Shown: positions 26,939 through 35,801 of the stretch, one piece after another
Layout: each line of letters begins with the position of its first letter
How positions within the stretch are numbered: the first letter of the stretch is position 1
Assembly: GCF_002237595.1 (NCBI RefSeq)
Contig: NZ_CP022529.1
Coordinates: forward strand, 4,030,001 to 4,094,000
Direction: 5' to 3'
DNA: 64,000 bases
Source: Labrenzia sp. VG12
GTDB taxonomy: Bacteria > Pseudomonadota > Alphaproteobacteria > Rhizobiales > Stappiaceae
Position numbers and translations under genes: made by a program
The notes under the pieces: generated by a model
Told to the model about the DNA's origin: nothing
The model's input: the letters and a program-made list of their open reading frames with translations, nothing else
The model's database searches: none

Positions 26939-27016
26939 GCGTTTCAGTCCGCCGCCCGTGCCTTTCCTGCTAGACAGGGGGCGAGCGCCAAGCATCACCG
27001 GAACCGGGGTCTCTCA

Positions 27017-27646
27017 ATGACGCATGCCATCATCTTCGATTGCGAGTTTTTGACAGCGCCTGGCGCCATCACACGCCTTTGGGGTGGTCCGTTTGACCCA
27101 GATCCCGCGGTAGCCCAGATCGGCGCTGTCAAGCTGTCACTGGAGACGGGGTTCGAAATCCAGGACGAGTTCCAGGTCCTGATCGCCTCCACGGACAGAT
27201 TTGGCAACAAGGTCGCGCTGGACCCGTTTTTCACCCAGCTGACGGGGATCGAACAGGCGGCCATGGACCGCGAGAGCGTGTCACGTGCCGAGGCGTTGAC
27301 CCGCTTCGAACATTTTGCCGGCGAGGGAACCCTCTGGTCCTGGGGCAAGGACGAACTCTATCTCTACGGTATCAGCTGTTACCTCGCCGGCCTCAAGCCG
27401 GCTCTTGCGGCCACTCGGTTCGGAAACGCCATCGCCCTTGCATTCAATGCGGGCGTACCCCTGGAGGACCTCCAGAAGACTTCCAGTGGACAATTGGCCG
27501 ACTATTTCGGCATCAAGGGCAACGGCAGGCGCCATCATGATGCGCTCGACGATGCCATGTCCGTTGCCCTGTCCCTTCAGTTCCTTTTGCGCAACGGCAA
27601 ACTTCAAGCGGCCGATTTCCAGCTGCCGGTGCAGCCGAAGAGCTGA
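27017..27646 (+). CDS. 3'-5' exonuclease (DEDDh family)
   Basis: Exonuclease-fold protein of about 209 residues. The ExoI acidic pair is in IIFDCEFL (Asp 8, Glu 10); the mid-domain WSWGKDELYLYG supplies a further acidic segment, and GRRHHDALDDAMSVA is the ExoIII motif with the DEDDh histidine and aspartate. It resembles inhibitor-of-KinA-type/oligoribonuclease-like exonucleases, but the substrate (DNA or RNA) cannot be told. Start ATG 27017; the track upstream to 26906 runs into the L20 terminator. Confidence 0.87.
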   Translation: MTHAIIFDCEFLTAPGAITRLWGGPFDPDPAVAQIGAVKLSLETGFEIQDEFQVLIASTDRFGNKVALDPFFTQLTGIEQAAMDRESVSRAEALTRFEHFAGEGTLWSWGKDELYLYGISCYLAGLKPALAATRFGNAIALAFNAGVPLEDLQKTSSGQLADYFGIKGNGRRHHDALDDAMSVALSLQFLLRNGKLQAADFQLPVQPKS

Positions 27647-27695
27647 TAACAGGTTCAAGTCTGCCGAAGAGCCTTGTACCTCCAGGGTCAGGACC

Positions 27696-28292
27696 CTAGT
27701 ACCCGGTTCGATAGAAACGGACGGCGCTTGGCACCTTCGCAAGATCGTCCTCGGTCCTGACGGACCATTTGAGCGGATAGGCGCCGAAAGCGACACCGTT
27801 TCCGTCGACCCATACGCGATCCAGCAAGGTCTCTCCGGCCTCGGGCAAATCAAAGACCGAACAACTCCGGCCATCCACCGGCCGGGCGATATGGGTTTGC
27901 CACCCTGTCAGACCGCATCCTGCAGCCGTTTCAGGATCATTATAGACCGCGGTGACCTCGTCCCTGTTTGTCTTGAGAAGGATCGACTCGATCCTGTGCG
28001 TTATTCGCAGGGCTTCCGGGTCTTCCTGCAGCTCCAGAAGTTGAGACCGGTACTGTGCCTGCACTGTCGGCTCACGGCAGGCATTGCTGGCAAAGACCTG
28101 GCTCCAGGCCGACATCTGCCCGCTGCCGTCCACCACAAGTCGGGTGATCATGCCGTGCCTGCCCGCCCTTCCGATCGGCAGACAATCGGTGGTCCACTCT
28201 CCCTGCAAGCTGGCTGGTACAACCGGTTCGGCGCGCGTTTCCGCCGCAACCACGGTCAGGGCAAGACAAAGGGCAATGGCAGTCGGGCGCAT
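27696..28292 (-). CDS. Secreted hypothetical protein
   Basis: About 198 residues with a clear signal peptide (RPTAIALCLALTVVAAETRA) and a mature part starting near EPVVP. The mature protein has four cysteines (in TDCLP, NACREP, GCGLTG and SCSVFD), consistent with two disulfides in the periplasm. No family was recognised. Start ATG 28292 follows GGAG at seven bases; the frame continues to 28322 without a ribosome site. It stands alone on the minus strand. Confidence 0.72.
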   Translation of the reverse strand: MRPTAIALCLALTVVAAETRAEPVVPASLQGEWTTDCLPIGRAGRHGMITRLVVDGSGQMSAWSQVFASNACREPTVQAQYRSQLLELQEDPEALRITHRIESILLKTNRDEVTAVYNDPETAAGCGLTGWQTHIARPVDGRSCSVFDLPEAGETLLDRVWVDGNGVAFGAYPLKWSVRTEDDLAKVPSAVRFYRTGY

Positions 28293-28658
28293 TCTGGTCT
28301 CCGGTCGACTTTGAAGGGACAAGAGCGAACCGGTAAAGTCTGATTCCGGTCTCCACGTGACTGAAGCGTGGCGCTTTGATGGTGGATTTCACCAATTTGC
28401 AACGATGCGGAACGCATTCCCGGATTTGCAAAGGTACTGGAACAATTCGCGACAAAACCCCGCTCCAGGTTTCAACACTTATCCCCGTTTCCCACTGAAA
28501 TTGTCCGGCTTCGCACCAACCTGTTAACTTTTGTGACCACGAAATCGAGGATTTCTGCGGACAAAAGGTTAACGCATACCTATATTGGCATGGTGATTGC
28601 GAGGTTTCAGGAAAGGCGCCAACAAGCGTGCCATTTTGAAACAATGAGGCGGAAATAC
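28293..28658. other. Intergenic region between divergent genes
   Basis: About 366 bases with no recognised gene. It should hold the promoters of the secreted hypothetical protein (minus) and the small MRVNPVS protein (plus). Two GTTAAC sites lie at about 28523 and 28569. The motif CCTATATTG at 28579-28587 is 72 bases before the small gene, matching an identical motif upstream of its relative at 31207. Confidence 0.5.
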
Positions 28659-28991
28659 GTGCGAGTGAACCCGGTCAGTTCGGCAGGTCGTGCCAATGTG
28701 AGGCGGAAACGTCCCTCTGTGGGAGAGACGGAAACCGAACGCCAGGCCAGCTTTGCCGCGCATCTGCCGGTGCCGGAACGCCCCGCTCTGGAACGCGACC
28801 AGGAGGCATTCAGCACCCGCTATCGCCCGAATTCCGTTTTCCTGGCGCATCTGATCGCGACCCGCGACTACGACATCCAGGCTGGCGCACCCTTGCCGAG
28901 CGACACTTTGAACGGCGCCAACAGCTACCGCGCCGTTGCTGCCCTTCCGCGCCGCCGGGCCACGGGCCATCTGCTCAAGACCGAGCGCTGA
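28659..28991 (+). CDS. Small uncharacterised protein of the MRVNPVS pair (copy 1)
   Basis: Protein of 110 residues starting (M)RVNPVS, rich in Arg and Ala, with no membrane segment. The C-terminal half contains FLAHLIATRDYDIQ and a SYRAVAA segment, a pattern seen in small alphaproteobacterial proteins of unknown role. The start is GTG 28659, nine bases after GAGG; the in-frame ATG at 28644 would place that ribosome site inside the gene. The other copy at 31207 shares the first seven residues, the layout and the upstream CCTATATTG motif. A strong terminator follows. Confidence 0.68.
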   Translation: MRVNPVSSAGRANVRRKRPSVGETETERQASFAAHLPVPERPALERDQEAFSTRYRPNSVFLAHLIATRDYDIQAGAPLPSDTLNGANSYRAVAALPRRRATGHLLKTER

Positions 28992-29031
28992 AGATTTTCA
29001 AGTTTCCAGATGTACCACTGGATACCACTGG

Positions 29032-29058
29032 CCCGGGGCTCTGCCCCGGGTTCTTTTT
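29032..29058 (+). terminator. Rho-independent terminator after the small protein gene
   Basis: Perfect 8-bp stem CCCGGGGC-TCT-GCCCCGGG followed by TTCTTTTT, between convergent genes. Confidence 0.88.
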
Positions 29059-29077
29059 GCCAGGGTGAAAATTGCAA

Positions 29078-30910
29078 TTACGGCAAACGCGGCTGGAACT
29101 TACGCTTGCTATCAGCGTCCACCGCATCTTCTATCCCGCACCTAATGGCGGCTTCGACGGTCTCTGCTCGTCCTTCCTGCAACAGGAAAAAGGCGCGCTC
29201 GGCAATTTCGGAATAGAAGGAACTGTTGCTTTGCTGGCGATTTTCGAGCGCCGCGTTGCCGTGAACAACATCAAAAACACGGTTGGAAAGCGTGCGGGAC
29301 AGCTCAAAATGGGCCCTGAGCCGCTCCGCTGGCTCGGATCTGTCATCCGGCAGAAGGTGCTTAAAGGCTATTTCGGTCATGTTCGATGCCATTTTGCCAT
29401 AGCCGAAGCGCAGCAGTGCATCTTCCCATGCGATTTCCAGCCAGGCCTCGATCGCTTCCGCGTTTCTCCGCGACACGCCCTTCAATCGGTCCTGATGGTC
29501 TTTGCTGAATGCCTGATAGTGCGGCACTTCATTCAAAAATTTTCGCTCACCGGCACTCATCATCTTGTACGATATTCGGCGAATGGTTTTTTTGGACAGA
29601 CTGCTGTCCAACATGTTGTCTATCGCTTCCATCAGGGCCCGACGCGGGCTTTCGACGATTTTCACGCCGGGATCGACCCCTGCCTTCCAGCAGGCTTTTT
29701 GAAACATCCTTGCACGGCGAATGGGGGTTCCCCTGGAAGCGATGCCCAAGATCCGTCCCATCTCAAAAGACGGCAAGATGCTTCCATTGTCTTCTCCGAC
29801 GAGGACACTCTTGTTGAACGCCAGGTTCTCTTTGTCAGACCAGGCAACTTCGACAAGTCGGGCGACATGATCGGGAGAGTCGAAGTAATGAAAAAACGCC
29901 AGCCGAAAGGCATATTGACGTCGCTTGGCATCCGGATCCCGCCTTGCGGTTTCCATCACAGCTTCAAATGTTGACGGCCGATCCCTGAACAACTCCGTCA
30001 GCCAAAAGAAACCGCGCCGTCTGACCTGGTCATTTACGTGAATCGTAAGCGCATGCAGCGCCTCGACCTCAACCCTGTCCGAGCACGTCTGCAGATAGAA
30101 ATCAGCAATTGTGATGTCTATTTTGAGCGGTTTGTCGGAATTTATGAGTTTCGAAAGTGCAGCTTCACCGATCGCATACCGGTCGGGTTCTTGCGCGCAA
30201 AGCTCCCACACTTTCAGAAATTCTCGCTCATCGCTGAGCATTGCCATACCGCACCAGAAATCGCGCAAAAGGGGCCAGATCCCCGGCACCTGCTGAGCGT
30301 ACAGATCTTTCAGGTAGCGAGAAACATCCCGACCGTACCAATAAGTCCGGTTTTGATCGCATCCCGCAGAAATCCTGACGAAGTTTTCAATAAAATGGCG
30401 AACAAGATCGAAGGCTTCAGGCTCTGACACAAAATGTCTCAACCCAATGCCGACGCATTTCAGAACGCAGTGGAAGTTTTCAGGCGCGAAAATGTCTTGG
30501 TAAAGCTCGTGATGAAAGCGCGCGCAGGCTGGCACCGGCAGGCTGTCAATCGCAACATCAGACCAAAACTCTATTCGCCGCTTGCGCTCCTCGAACAGTC
30601 TGGTGTCTTTTTCCTCATAGGGGCCGGCGCGTGTTGCTTGTCGCAAATAGACAATCGCTTCGTGCACTGTCGGGGCAAGTTCGACGAGTTCCATCGCCCC
30701 GAGTTTGGTCCAGTCGAACAGCGAAAGCACAGTTTCATCTGCGCCCCTTCCCCAGTTGTTCTGGAAGAGGTCGTCATAGTCCAGCGTTTCGAAATAGTCC
30801 TTGAGCGCAGTAAACGCCTTTTCAGGGCTGAACCCGGTATCACCCTCATATTCGCGGACGGGGATTCCGAGCTTCCGATAAAGCTCCGGTTTGTCGAATT
30901 TCTCCGTCAT
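29078..30910 (-). CDS. Uncharacterised 610-residue protein
   Basis: Large soluble protein with no signal peptide or membrane segment and no recognised domain. It is rich in aromatic, acidic and arginine residues, and predicted by eye to be mostly helical (for example ALHALTIHVNDQVRRRGFFW, then ETARRDPDAKRRQYAFRLAF), which could be a HEAT-like repeat arrangement. Base composition is lower in GC than the neighbouring genes, which may indicate transfer. It is flanked on both sides by the two related small proteins on the other strand. Start ATG 30910; no nearby gene shares its strand except the distant oxidase. Confidence 0.8.
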   Translation of the reverse strand: MTEKFDKPELYRKLGIPVREYEGDTGFSPEKAFTALKDYFETLDYDDLFQNNWGRGADETVLSLFDWTKLGAMELVELAPTVHEAIVYLRQATRAGPYEEKDTRLFEERKRRIEFWSDVAIDSLPVPACARFHHELYQDIFAPENFHCVLKCVGIGLRHFVSEPEAFDLVRHFIENFVRISAGCDQNRTYWYGRDVSRYLKDLYAQQVPGIWPLLRDFWCGMAMLSDEREFLKVWELCAQEPDRYAIGEAALSKLINSDKPLKIDITIADFYLQTCSDRVEVEALHALTIHVNDQVRRRGFFWLTELFRDRPSTFEAVMETARRDPDAKRRQYAFRLAFFHYFDSPDHVARLVEVAWSDKENLAFNKSVLVGEDNGSILPSFEMGRILGIASRGTPIRRARMFQKACWKAGVDPGVKIVESPRRALMEAIDNMLDSSLSKKTIRRISYKMMSAGERKFLNEVPHYQAFSKDHQDRLKGVSRRNAEAIEAWLEIAWEDALLRFGYGKMASNMTEIAFKHLLPDDRSEPAERLRAHFELSRTLSNRVFDVVHGNAALENRQQSNSSFYSEIAERAFFLLQEGRAETVEAAIRCGIEDAVDADSKRKFQPRLP

Positions 30911-31206
30911 TCAGACTCCAGATTGGTCTGACCGCAACAGCGAACTCGCGGCAAGCGAGCGCCCAGAATGTGTCCTGCCCATCAAACCCTGCACTCGTAG
31001 AAATTGCGTTAAACAACAGGATCAAATCCTTGATGGTATCTACAAGGAATAGAACTGTATTCCGCTAGCGGGCCCGTGACCCGCCAAAGTGTGACGCGCG
31101 TCACATTTTTTCGTTGCGGGAAGTCCTATATTGAAAAACAGATCCGGACTCCCCGGACCTCCGACCAGATTGGCCACGGACTGGCCCGCCACGGAGATTG
31201 AAGACA

Positions 31207-31527
31207 ATGCGAGTAAACCCCGTTTCCGCCGTTCCTGCCCTGCGCATCCGCCAGAAGCCGGTTGCCGAATACGTTCCCAATCCGGACCTTTTTGCCGGCG
31301 CAGCAAGCAGCTTTTCCGATCATGACCTGATGCCAGCCCATATCGCGGCCGCCGAACTGCAGCGCGATCTGTCTGCGGGGGCCCATGCCGAATACGCGAC
31401 CCAGCTCCTTGCCAGCCGCCAGTTGCCGCTGGAAACCGATCTGGAACGCATGCAGCATCATGCGCAGTACCGCTCTGCTGCCGGTGACAGCGACGAGCGG
31501 TCCTACACGGTCATGCTGTCCGCTTGA
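31207..31527 (+). CDS. Small uncharacterised protein of the MRVNPVS pair (copy 2)
   Basis: Protein of 106 residues, soluble, no known domain. It starts MRVNPVS like the gene at 28659 and has a comparable C-terminal EYATQLLASRQLPLETD segment followed by QYRSAAG. The ATG at 31207 is 74 bases after CCTATATTG (31125-31133), nearly the same spacing as in copy 1, suggesting equivalent promoters. It converges on the multicopper oxidase gene. Confidence 0.68.
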   Translation: MRVNPVSAVPALRIRQKPVAEYVPNPDLFAGAASSFSDHDLMPAHIAAAELQRDLSAGAHAEYATQLLASRQLPLETDLERMQHHAQYRSAAGDSDERSYTVMLSA

Positions 31528-31540
31528 GAACGCCTTCCCC

Positions 31541-32926
31541 TTAAGCTTCGATCCTCAGGAAACCGGTCAGTCCGGTTTTCTGATGTTCGATCACGTGGCA
31601 ATGGAACGCCCAGTCGCCCGGATTGTCGGCAACCAGCGCCACATCCAGCGTTTCCTCTTCCAGAAGCAAGGCAGTATCCGTCACCAGCGGCGGTAGTTTG
31701 CGCTTGTTTGATTGCAACAGGCGGAAGGAAACACCGTGCAGGTGGATCGGGTGCGCGTTGGGCGACTCGTTTCGAAGCCGCAGGATGTAGGATTTGCCCA
31801 GTTTCAGCGTTGCCAGCGGATCGAACGGTCCCGGCAGATCGCCCGGCCAGGCCTTGCGGTTGATCGACCAGAACGTATAGCCGAGCGTGCCGCAAATGCT
31901 CGGCTGCGGCGCATCCCCCTCCGGTGACCAGCCGAACACGAACTCCATCACTTCCGCATTTGCCAGATCGGCCTCGGGCACGGGATTCGGCTGCAGCGGC
32001 TTGAGTTCCCGTAACTCCCGGCGAAGACTTTGCCCCCTCGGCCGGAAAGTTGCCAGGTCGCGGTCGCCATTGCGACGTTTCAGCCTGAGCGTCACCGGTT
32101 CTTCTTCTCTGTCCGGAACACGAAGGGCGATGTCGGCACGCTGTCCGGGAGACAGGATCAGGTCCTTTGCCGGTACCGGCCGAGGCAAAGGGTTTGAATC
32201 AATCGCAATCACCTGCGCCTCTCCACCGGTGATCTCATAGGTTCCGACCCGCGTGATGTCGGTCACCGCCAGGCGCAGCCTGACAAGACTGCCGGCGGCA
32301 AGGTCAAAGGTTGGCGCGACTTTCCAGTTGACCGTGGAGACTGTGCCGAGCGTGCCGCCACGGGCCGCATTGCGAGCCTTGTAGAACGCGATGAACTGTC
32401 CGTCTCCACCCAGACGGAAGTCGCGGATGTTGAGCGGCAGATCCTCGTCAAATCCCGGATCCTCATCCTCTTCAACGATCATCATCCCGGTCAGGCCACG
32501 GGACATCTGCTCCAGCGTGTTGCAATGGGGGTGATACCAGAAGGTGCCGGCATCCGGCGGTGTGAACTCGTAGCGGAACGACTGACCGGTCTCGATCGGG
32601 TGCTGGGTCAGATAGGGCACACCGTCCATTGCGTTGGCGATCCGGAGCCCGTGCCAATGCACCACGGATGCCTCGTTCAGCGCGTTACTGACATCGATCG
32701 AAGTTTTCTGGCCTCTTTTCAGGCGCAGCACCGGCGGCGGCCCGTCGGCTGCGAAACTCATCATGCCCTGGGTCACCGTTTCCGGCAGGATGCCGTGATC
32801 AAGACTGGCGATGGTGAGGGAATGGTCTGCGGCCTGCGCCTTGGCTGAAACAAGGCCGCCCAAAGTGAATGCGCCCAACACGCCCGTGCCGCCCAGCAGC
32901 AGGTCCCGGCGCGAAAGTCTGGTCAT
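31541..32926 (-). CDS. Multicopper oxidase, Tat-exported
   Basis: Periplasmic copper oxidase of 461 residues, three cupredoxin domains. A twin-arginine signal (SRRDLLLGGTGVLGAFTLGG) directs folded export. The four copper-binding clusters are all present: HWHG near residue 91, FWYHPHC near 133, HPIHLHG near 396, and HCHVIEHQKTGL near the C-terminus. The family includes CueO-like cuprous oxidases and laccase-like enzymes; no Met-rich loop is evident, so a copper-resistance role is not specially supported. It is preceded on the same strand by the GGT gene after about 100 bases with a GC-rich hairpin (32954-32982). Confidence 0.93.
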   Translation of the reverse strand: MTRLSRRDLLLGGTGVLGAFTLGGLVSAKAQAADHSLTIASLDHGILPETVTQGMMSFAADGPPPVLRLKRGQKTSIDVSNALNEASVVHWHGLRIANAMDGVPYLTQHPIETGQSFRYEFTPPDAGTFWYHPHCNTLEQMSRGLTGMMIVEEDEDPGFDEDLPLNIRDFRLGGDGQFIAFYKARNAARGGTLGTVSTVNWKVAPTFDLAAGSLVRLRLAVTDITRVGTYEITGGEAQVIAIDSNPLPRPVPAKDLILSPGQRADIALRVPDREEEPVTLRLKRRNGDRDLATFRPRGQSLRRELRELKPLQPNPVPEADLANAEVMEFVFGWSPEGDAPQPSICGTLGYTFWSINRKAWPGDLPGPFDPLATLKLGKSYILRLRNESPNAHPIHLHGVSFRLLQSNKRKLPPLVTDTALLLEEETLDVALVADNPGDWAFHCHVIEHQKTGLTGFLRIEA

Positions 32927-33027
32927 GTCATGTCCTTAAAGAATTCGGTTGGCGCGTCCGGGGGCAGTGAACACCCGGGCGCACCCGATCTCAAGGACCA
33001 TTTTGACGCGGTCAGACCTTGCCCGGT

Positions 33028-34623
33028 TCAATAGCCCGCCGCATGGCCGTCCTTGCGCGGATCCGATCCAGCCGTCAAAAGATGCCGCGCCTTGTCGATC
33101 ATGATCGCCTGCGAGCCGCCAATCGCTCCGGGCGCGGAAACAACCTCATGCCCGAGCGCGCGCAGCCCGTCCAGGGTCGAGGGCGGCACAAGCCTTTCCG
33201 CCTGAAGGACATGTGTGTCGAGATCGAAGAACATGCGCGGAAAATCGATCGCCGCCTGAACATCCATGCCGTAGTCGATGATGCTGGTCAGCAAATGGGC
33301 GTGACCGCAGGCCTGGTAATGCCCGCCCATCACACCGAAGGTAAGCCAGGGCGCTCCGTCTTTCAGGCCCATCGCCGGGATGATCGTGTGCATGGGTCGC
33401 TTGCCGCCATCGATCGAGGCGGCATGCCCTGGCTCCACGCGGAACGACTTGCCGCGGCAATGCAGCAGCACACCGCTTTCAGGCGCAACGATACCGCTGC
33501 CAAAGTCGCTGAAGAGCGAATTGATGAACGAGACCGCCAGACCGTCCTTGTCGACAACCGACAGATAGACCGTGTCGGTTTGCGGCGCGAGCGCACTTTG
33601 CGGCAGAGAGCCCATCCGCTTTTCCCTGGAGACCTGGGCCGCCAGCTGGTCGATATAGTCCGACCCGATCAACCGTGTGTGGCAGACATCCATGTGGCCG
33701 GGATCGGTGACGAAGCGGTCACGGACCGCATAGGCAAGACGCGCCGCCTCCATTTCCAGATGGAACCGCTCAGGTCCGAGCGGATCCAGCGTTTCCAGGT
33801 CGAACCTTTCCAGAATGCCGAGAATGAGGAGCGCAATGACCCCCTGGCCGTTTGGTGGCAGTTCCGCGATCGTATGACCCTTGTAGTCCCGCATGACCGG
33901 CGACACGGCCGTGGTGTGACAGGCGGCCAGGTCGTCTTCCGTCATCAAGCCGCCCCGCGCCTGAAGGGCCGCAACGATATCCGCGGCCACCGCGCCGGAA
34001 TAGAACGCGTCGGCGCCGCCTGCCGCGATTTTTTCCAGTGTCTCTGCCAGATGGGGGTATTTCAGGATCGTGCCGGCCGCAGGAGCTTCGCCGTTGATGA
34101 GATACCGAGCGGCCGAGACCGGGTCCGATCGAAGCTTGGCTTCGTTGTTGGCCCAGTCGCGGGCAACACGCGGCGCAACCGGGAAGCCGTCCCGGGCATA
34201 GCCGATCGCGCGTTTGAACAGCGACTTGAACGCGGCCGAACCATGCGCCTTGTGCAGCGTCTCCCAGGCACGGACTGCGCCTGGAACGGTAACCGCATGC
34301 GGCGACGTGTCGGTGAGTTCCTTCACACCCAGCTGCGCCAGTTTTTCCGATGTCGCTGCACGCGGTGCACCGCCGGAGCCGTTGAACCCGGTCAGACGAC
34401 CGTCCGGTTCCATCACGATGGCGAAACAGTCTCCGCCAATCCCTGTCATGTGCGGCTCGACAACACATTGAACGGCAACCGCAGCAATGGCGGCGTCGAC
34501 GGCGTTTCCGCCGGCCTGCAGAACTTCCAGTGCCGCGCTGGTGGCCAGGGGATGGGATGTCGCTGCTGCCGCCTCGCGTGCAAAAACCGGCGACCGTCCC
34601 GGTGCCTGAAAATCGCGCTTCAC
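33028..34623 (-). CDS. ggt: Gamma-glutamyltransferase-family protein
   Basis: Ntn-hydrolase of 531 residues that would cleave gamma-glutamyl bonds (glutathione or related acyl compounds). It self-cleaves before the catalytic Thr, here Thr 351 in QTDTVYLSVVDKDG. Other family marks are GGNAVDAAIA, PHMTGIGGDCFA, GFNGSGGAPRAAT and PGHAASIDGGKRPMHTI. No signal peptide is visible, so it may act in the cytoplasm as in related bacterial GGT-like acylases. The exact substrate is not readable. Start ATG 34623. Confidence 0.93.
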   Translation of the reverse strand: MKRDFQAPGRSPVFAREAAAATSHPLATSAALEVLQAGGNAVDAAIAAVAVQCVVEPHMTGIGGDCFAIVMEPDGRLTGFNGSGGAPRAATSEKLAQLGVKELTDTSPHAVTVPGAVRAWETLHKAHGSAAFKSLFKRAIGYARDGFPVAPRVARDWANNEAKLRSDPVSAARYLINGEAPAAGTILKYPHLAETLEKIAAGGADAFYSGAVAADIVAALQARGGLMTEDDLAACHTTAVSPVMRDYKGHTIAELPPNGQGVIALLILGILERFDLETLDPLGPERFHLEMEAARLAYAVRDRFVTDPGHMDVCHTRLIGSDYIDQLAAQVSREKRMGSLPQSALAPQTDTVYLSVVDKDGLAVSFINSLFSDFGSGIVAPESGVLLHCRGKSFRVEPGHAASIDGGKRPMHTIIPAMGLKDGAPWLTFGVMGGHYQACGHAHLLTSIIDYGMDVQAAIDFPRMFFDLDTHVLQAERLVPPSTLDGLRALGHEVVSAPGAIGGSQAIMIDKARHLLTAGSDPRKDGHAAGY

Positions 34624-34757
34624 TGAATGTCTCCTGCCCCAATGAGTACTTTTTCGATTTTGCCGAAGAAGCTTCGCAGCTTTTTCACCTATGCGGCCAA
34701 AGCCTGGTCTGCTAGCAAAACCGGATAACGGCCAGCACCTTAAGGAGAACCGGCGAA

Positions 34758-35189
34758 ATGCGCAAACTCACTCTTTCAACGGCAGAGACCATCACTTCCG
34801 CCGCACTGGAAAAGGCCGCCGACCTGAAGTTGAAGCCGCTGACCGTTGCCGTCCTCGATGCCGGCGGACATACCGTGCTTCTGAAACGGCAGGACGGCTC
34901 GTCGATCATGCGGCCGCAGATCGCCACCGGCAAGGCGGTTGGCGCGCTGGCCGTCGGCACCGGCACCCGCTGGCTCAATGCCAATGCCGAAAGCCGTCCG
35001 CATTTCGTCAACGCGTTGAACGGTGTCTCCGGCGGTGCCATTGTTCCCGTTCCCGGCGGCGTCCTGATCAAGGATGAAAACGGAGAGACCCTCGGCGCTG
35101 TCGGCATCACCGGCGACACCTCCGACAATGACGAGGCCTGCGCCGTTGCCGGGATTGAAGCCGTGGATCTGGTCGCGGACTGCGGCTGA
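34758..35189 (+). CDS. GlcG/HbpS-family protein
   Basis: Small protein of 143 residues of the haem-degrading/HbpS-like family: LTVAVLDAGGHTVLLKRQDG, RPQIATGKAVGALAVGTGTRW and GGVLIKDENGETLGAVGITGD are characteristic. Some members bind haem or cobalamin, others lie in glycolate operons; the role here is unknown. The ATG at 34758 follows AAGGAGAACC. No operon partner is present. Confidence 0.9.
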   Translation: MRKLTLSTAETITSAALEKAADLKLKPLTVAVLDAGGHTVLLKRQDGSSIMRPQIATGKAVGALAVGTGTRWLNANAESRPHFVNALNGVSGGAIVPVPGGVLIKDENGETLGAVGITGDTSDNDEACAVAGIEAVDLVADCG

Positions 35190-35223
35190 GGCAGAACAGT
35201 CGCAATCTCATGCACCACCTCCA

Positions 35224-35255
35224 TCCTGAAGAGGACCAACAGGTCCTCTTCAGGA
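35224..35255. terminator. 14-bp perfect inverted repeat between convergent genes
   Basis: TCCTGAAGAGGACC (35224-35237), loop AACA, then its exact complement (35242-35255). It lies between the HbpS-like gene (+) and the acetyltransferase gene (-), overlapping the last bases of the latter. Probably a bidirectional terminator, though T-runs are lacking; a CATCCTGA start is shared with a palindromic repeat at 44233. Confidence 0.65.
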
Positions 35256-35783
35256 CGAGGCCGAGTTGTTGGCAAGTGCAGGCGTCAACGCCTTCCGGAA
35301 AACGTCCAGTTCTCCGGATGGATATCGGAACGTGTCGATCCGTTGCCAGTTCCGGTGCAGAAACAACGACTGCGCGGTGGCTGTCGAGGAGAGTATTTCC
35401 GAAAAGCCCAGGCGCGCAGCTTCCGCTTCTGCAGCTGCAACGAGAGACGTTCCGATGCCGGCCAGCCGAAACGGCCCGGGCACCAGCAGCGCAGTCAGCC
35501 AGGCACCCGGATAACGATCCGAACCCGGGGAAGAATCGCGCAGGGAAACGGTTCCGACCGGCAACTCGTCGGTGTTCAGCGCCACGAGGCAGCGCGGCAG
35601 GCGAAATTCGGTGTGAAGGCATCTTGCCAGATCGCGCCCGGCATCGCCCTGACCGCCGGGCCCATACCAGGCCGACCATTCGTCCCGAAACCAGACCTCG
35701 ATGACGGCAGCAGCCTCAGAGACAGTTTCAAGACAAACGACCGGCCCTTTCGGTGCCGGTCGGTCAGTGTCCGTCTTGCTCAA
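35250..35783 (-). CDS. GNAT-family N-acetyltransferase
   Basis: Acetyl-CoA-dependent transferase of 177 residues. The fold is visible in LVALNTDELPVGTVSLRD (beta 2-3), PGAWLTALLVPGPFRLAGIGTSLVAAAEAEAARLG (the acetyl-CoA loop, RLAGIG in place of the usual R/QxxGxG), and LFLHRNWQRIDTFRYP near the end. The substrate is unknown. Start ATG 35783; it is 18 bases from the phaR stop and may be read from the same strand as phaR. Confidence 0.87.
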   Translation of the reverse strand: MSKTDTDRPAPKGPVVCLETVSEAAAVIEVWFRDEWSAWYGPGGQGDAGRDLARCLHTEFRLPRCLVALNTDELPVGTVSLRDSSPGSDRYPGAWLTALLVPGPFRLAGIGTSLVAAAEAEAARLGFSEILSSTATAQSLFLHRNWQRIDTFRYPSGELDVFRKALTPALANNSASS

Positions 35784-35801
35784 TTGCTGCGGATCCTGCG
35801 G

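Noticed and set aside
33019..34626. Plus-strand open frame of 535 codons
   Set aside because: Exact antisense of the gamma-glutamyltransferase gene, with no recognisable domain.
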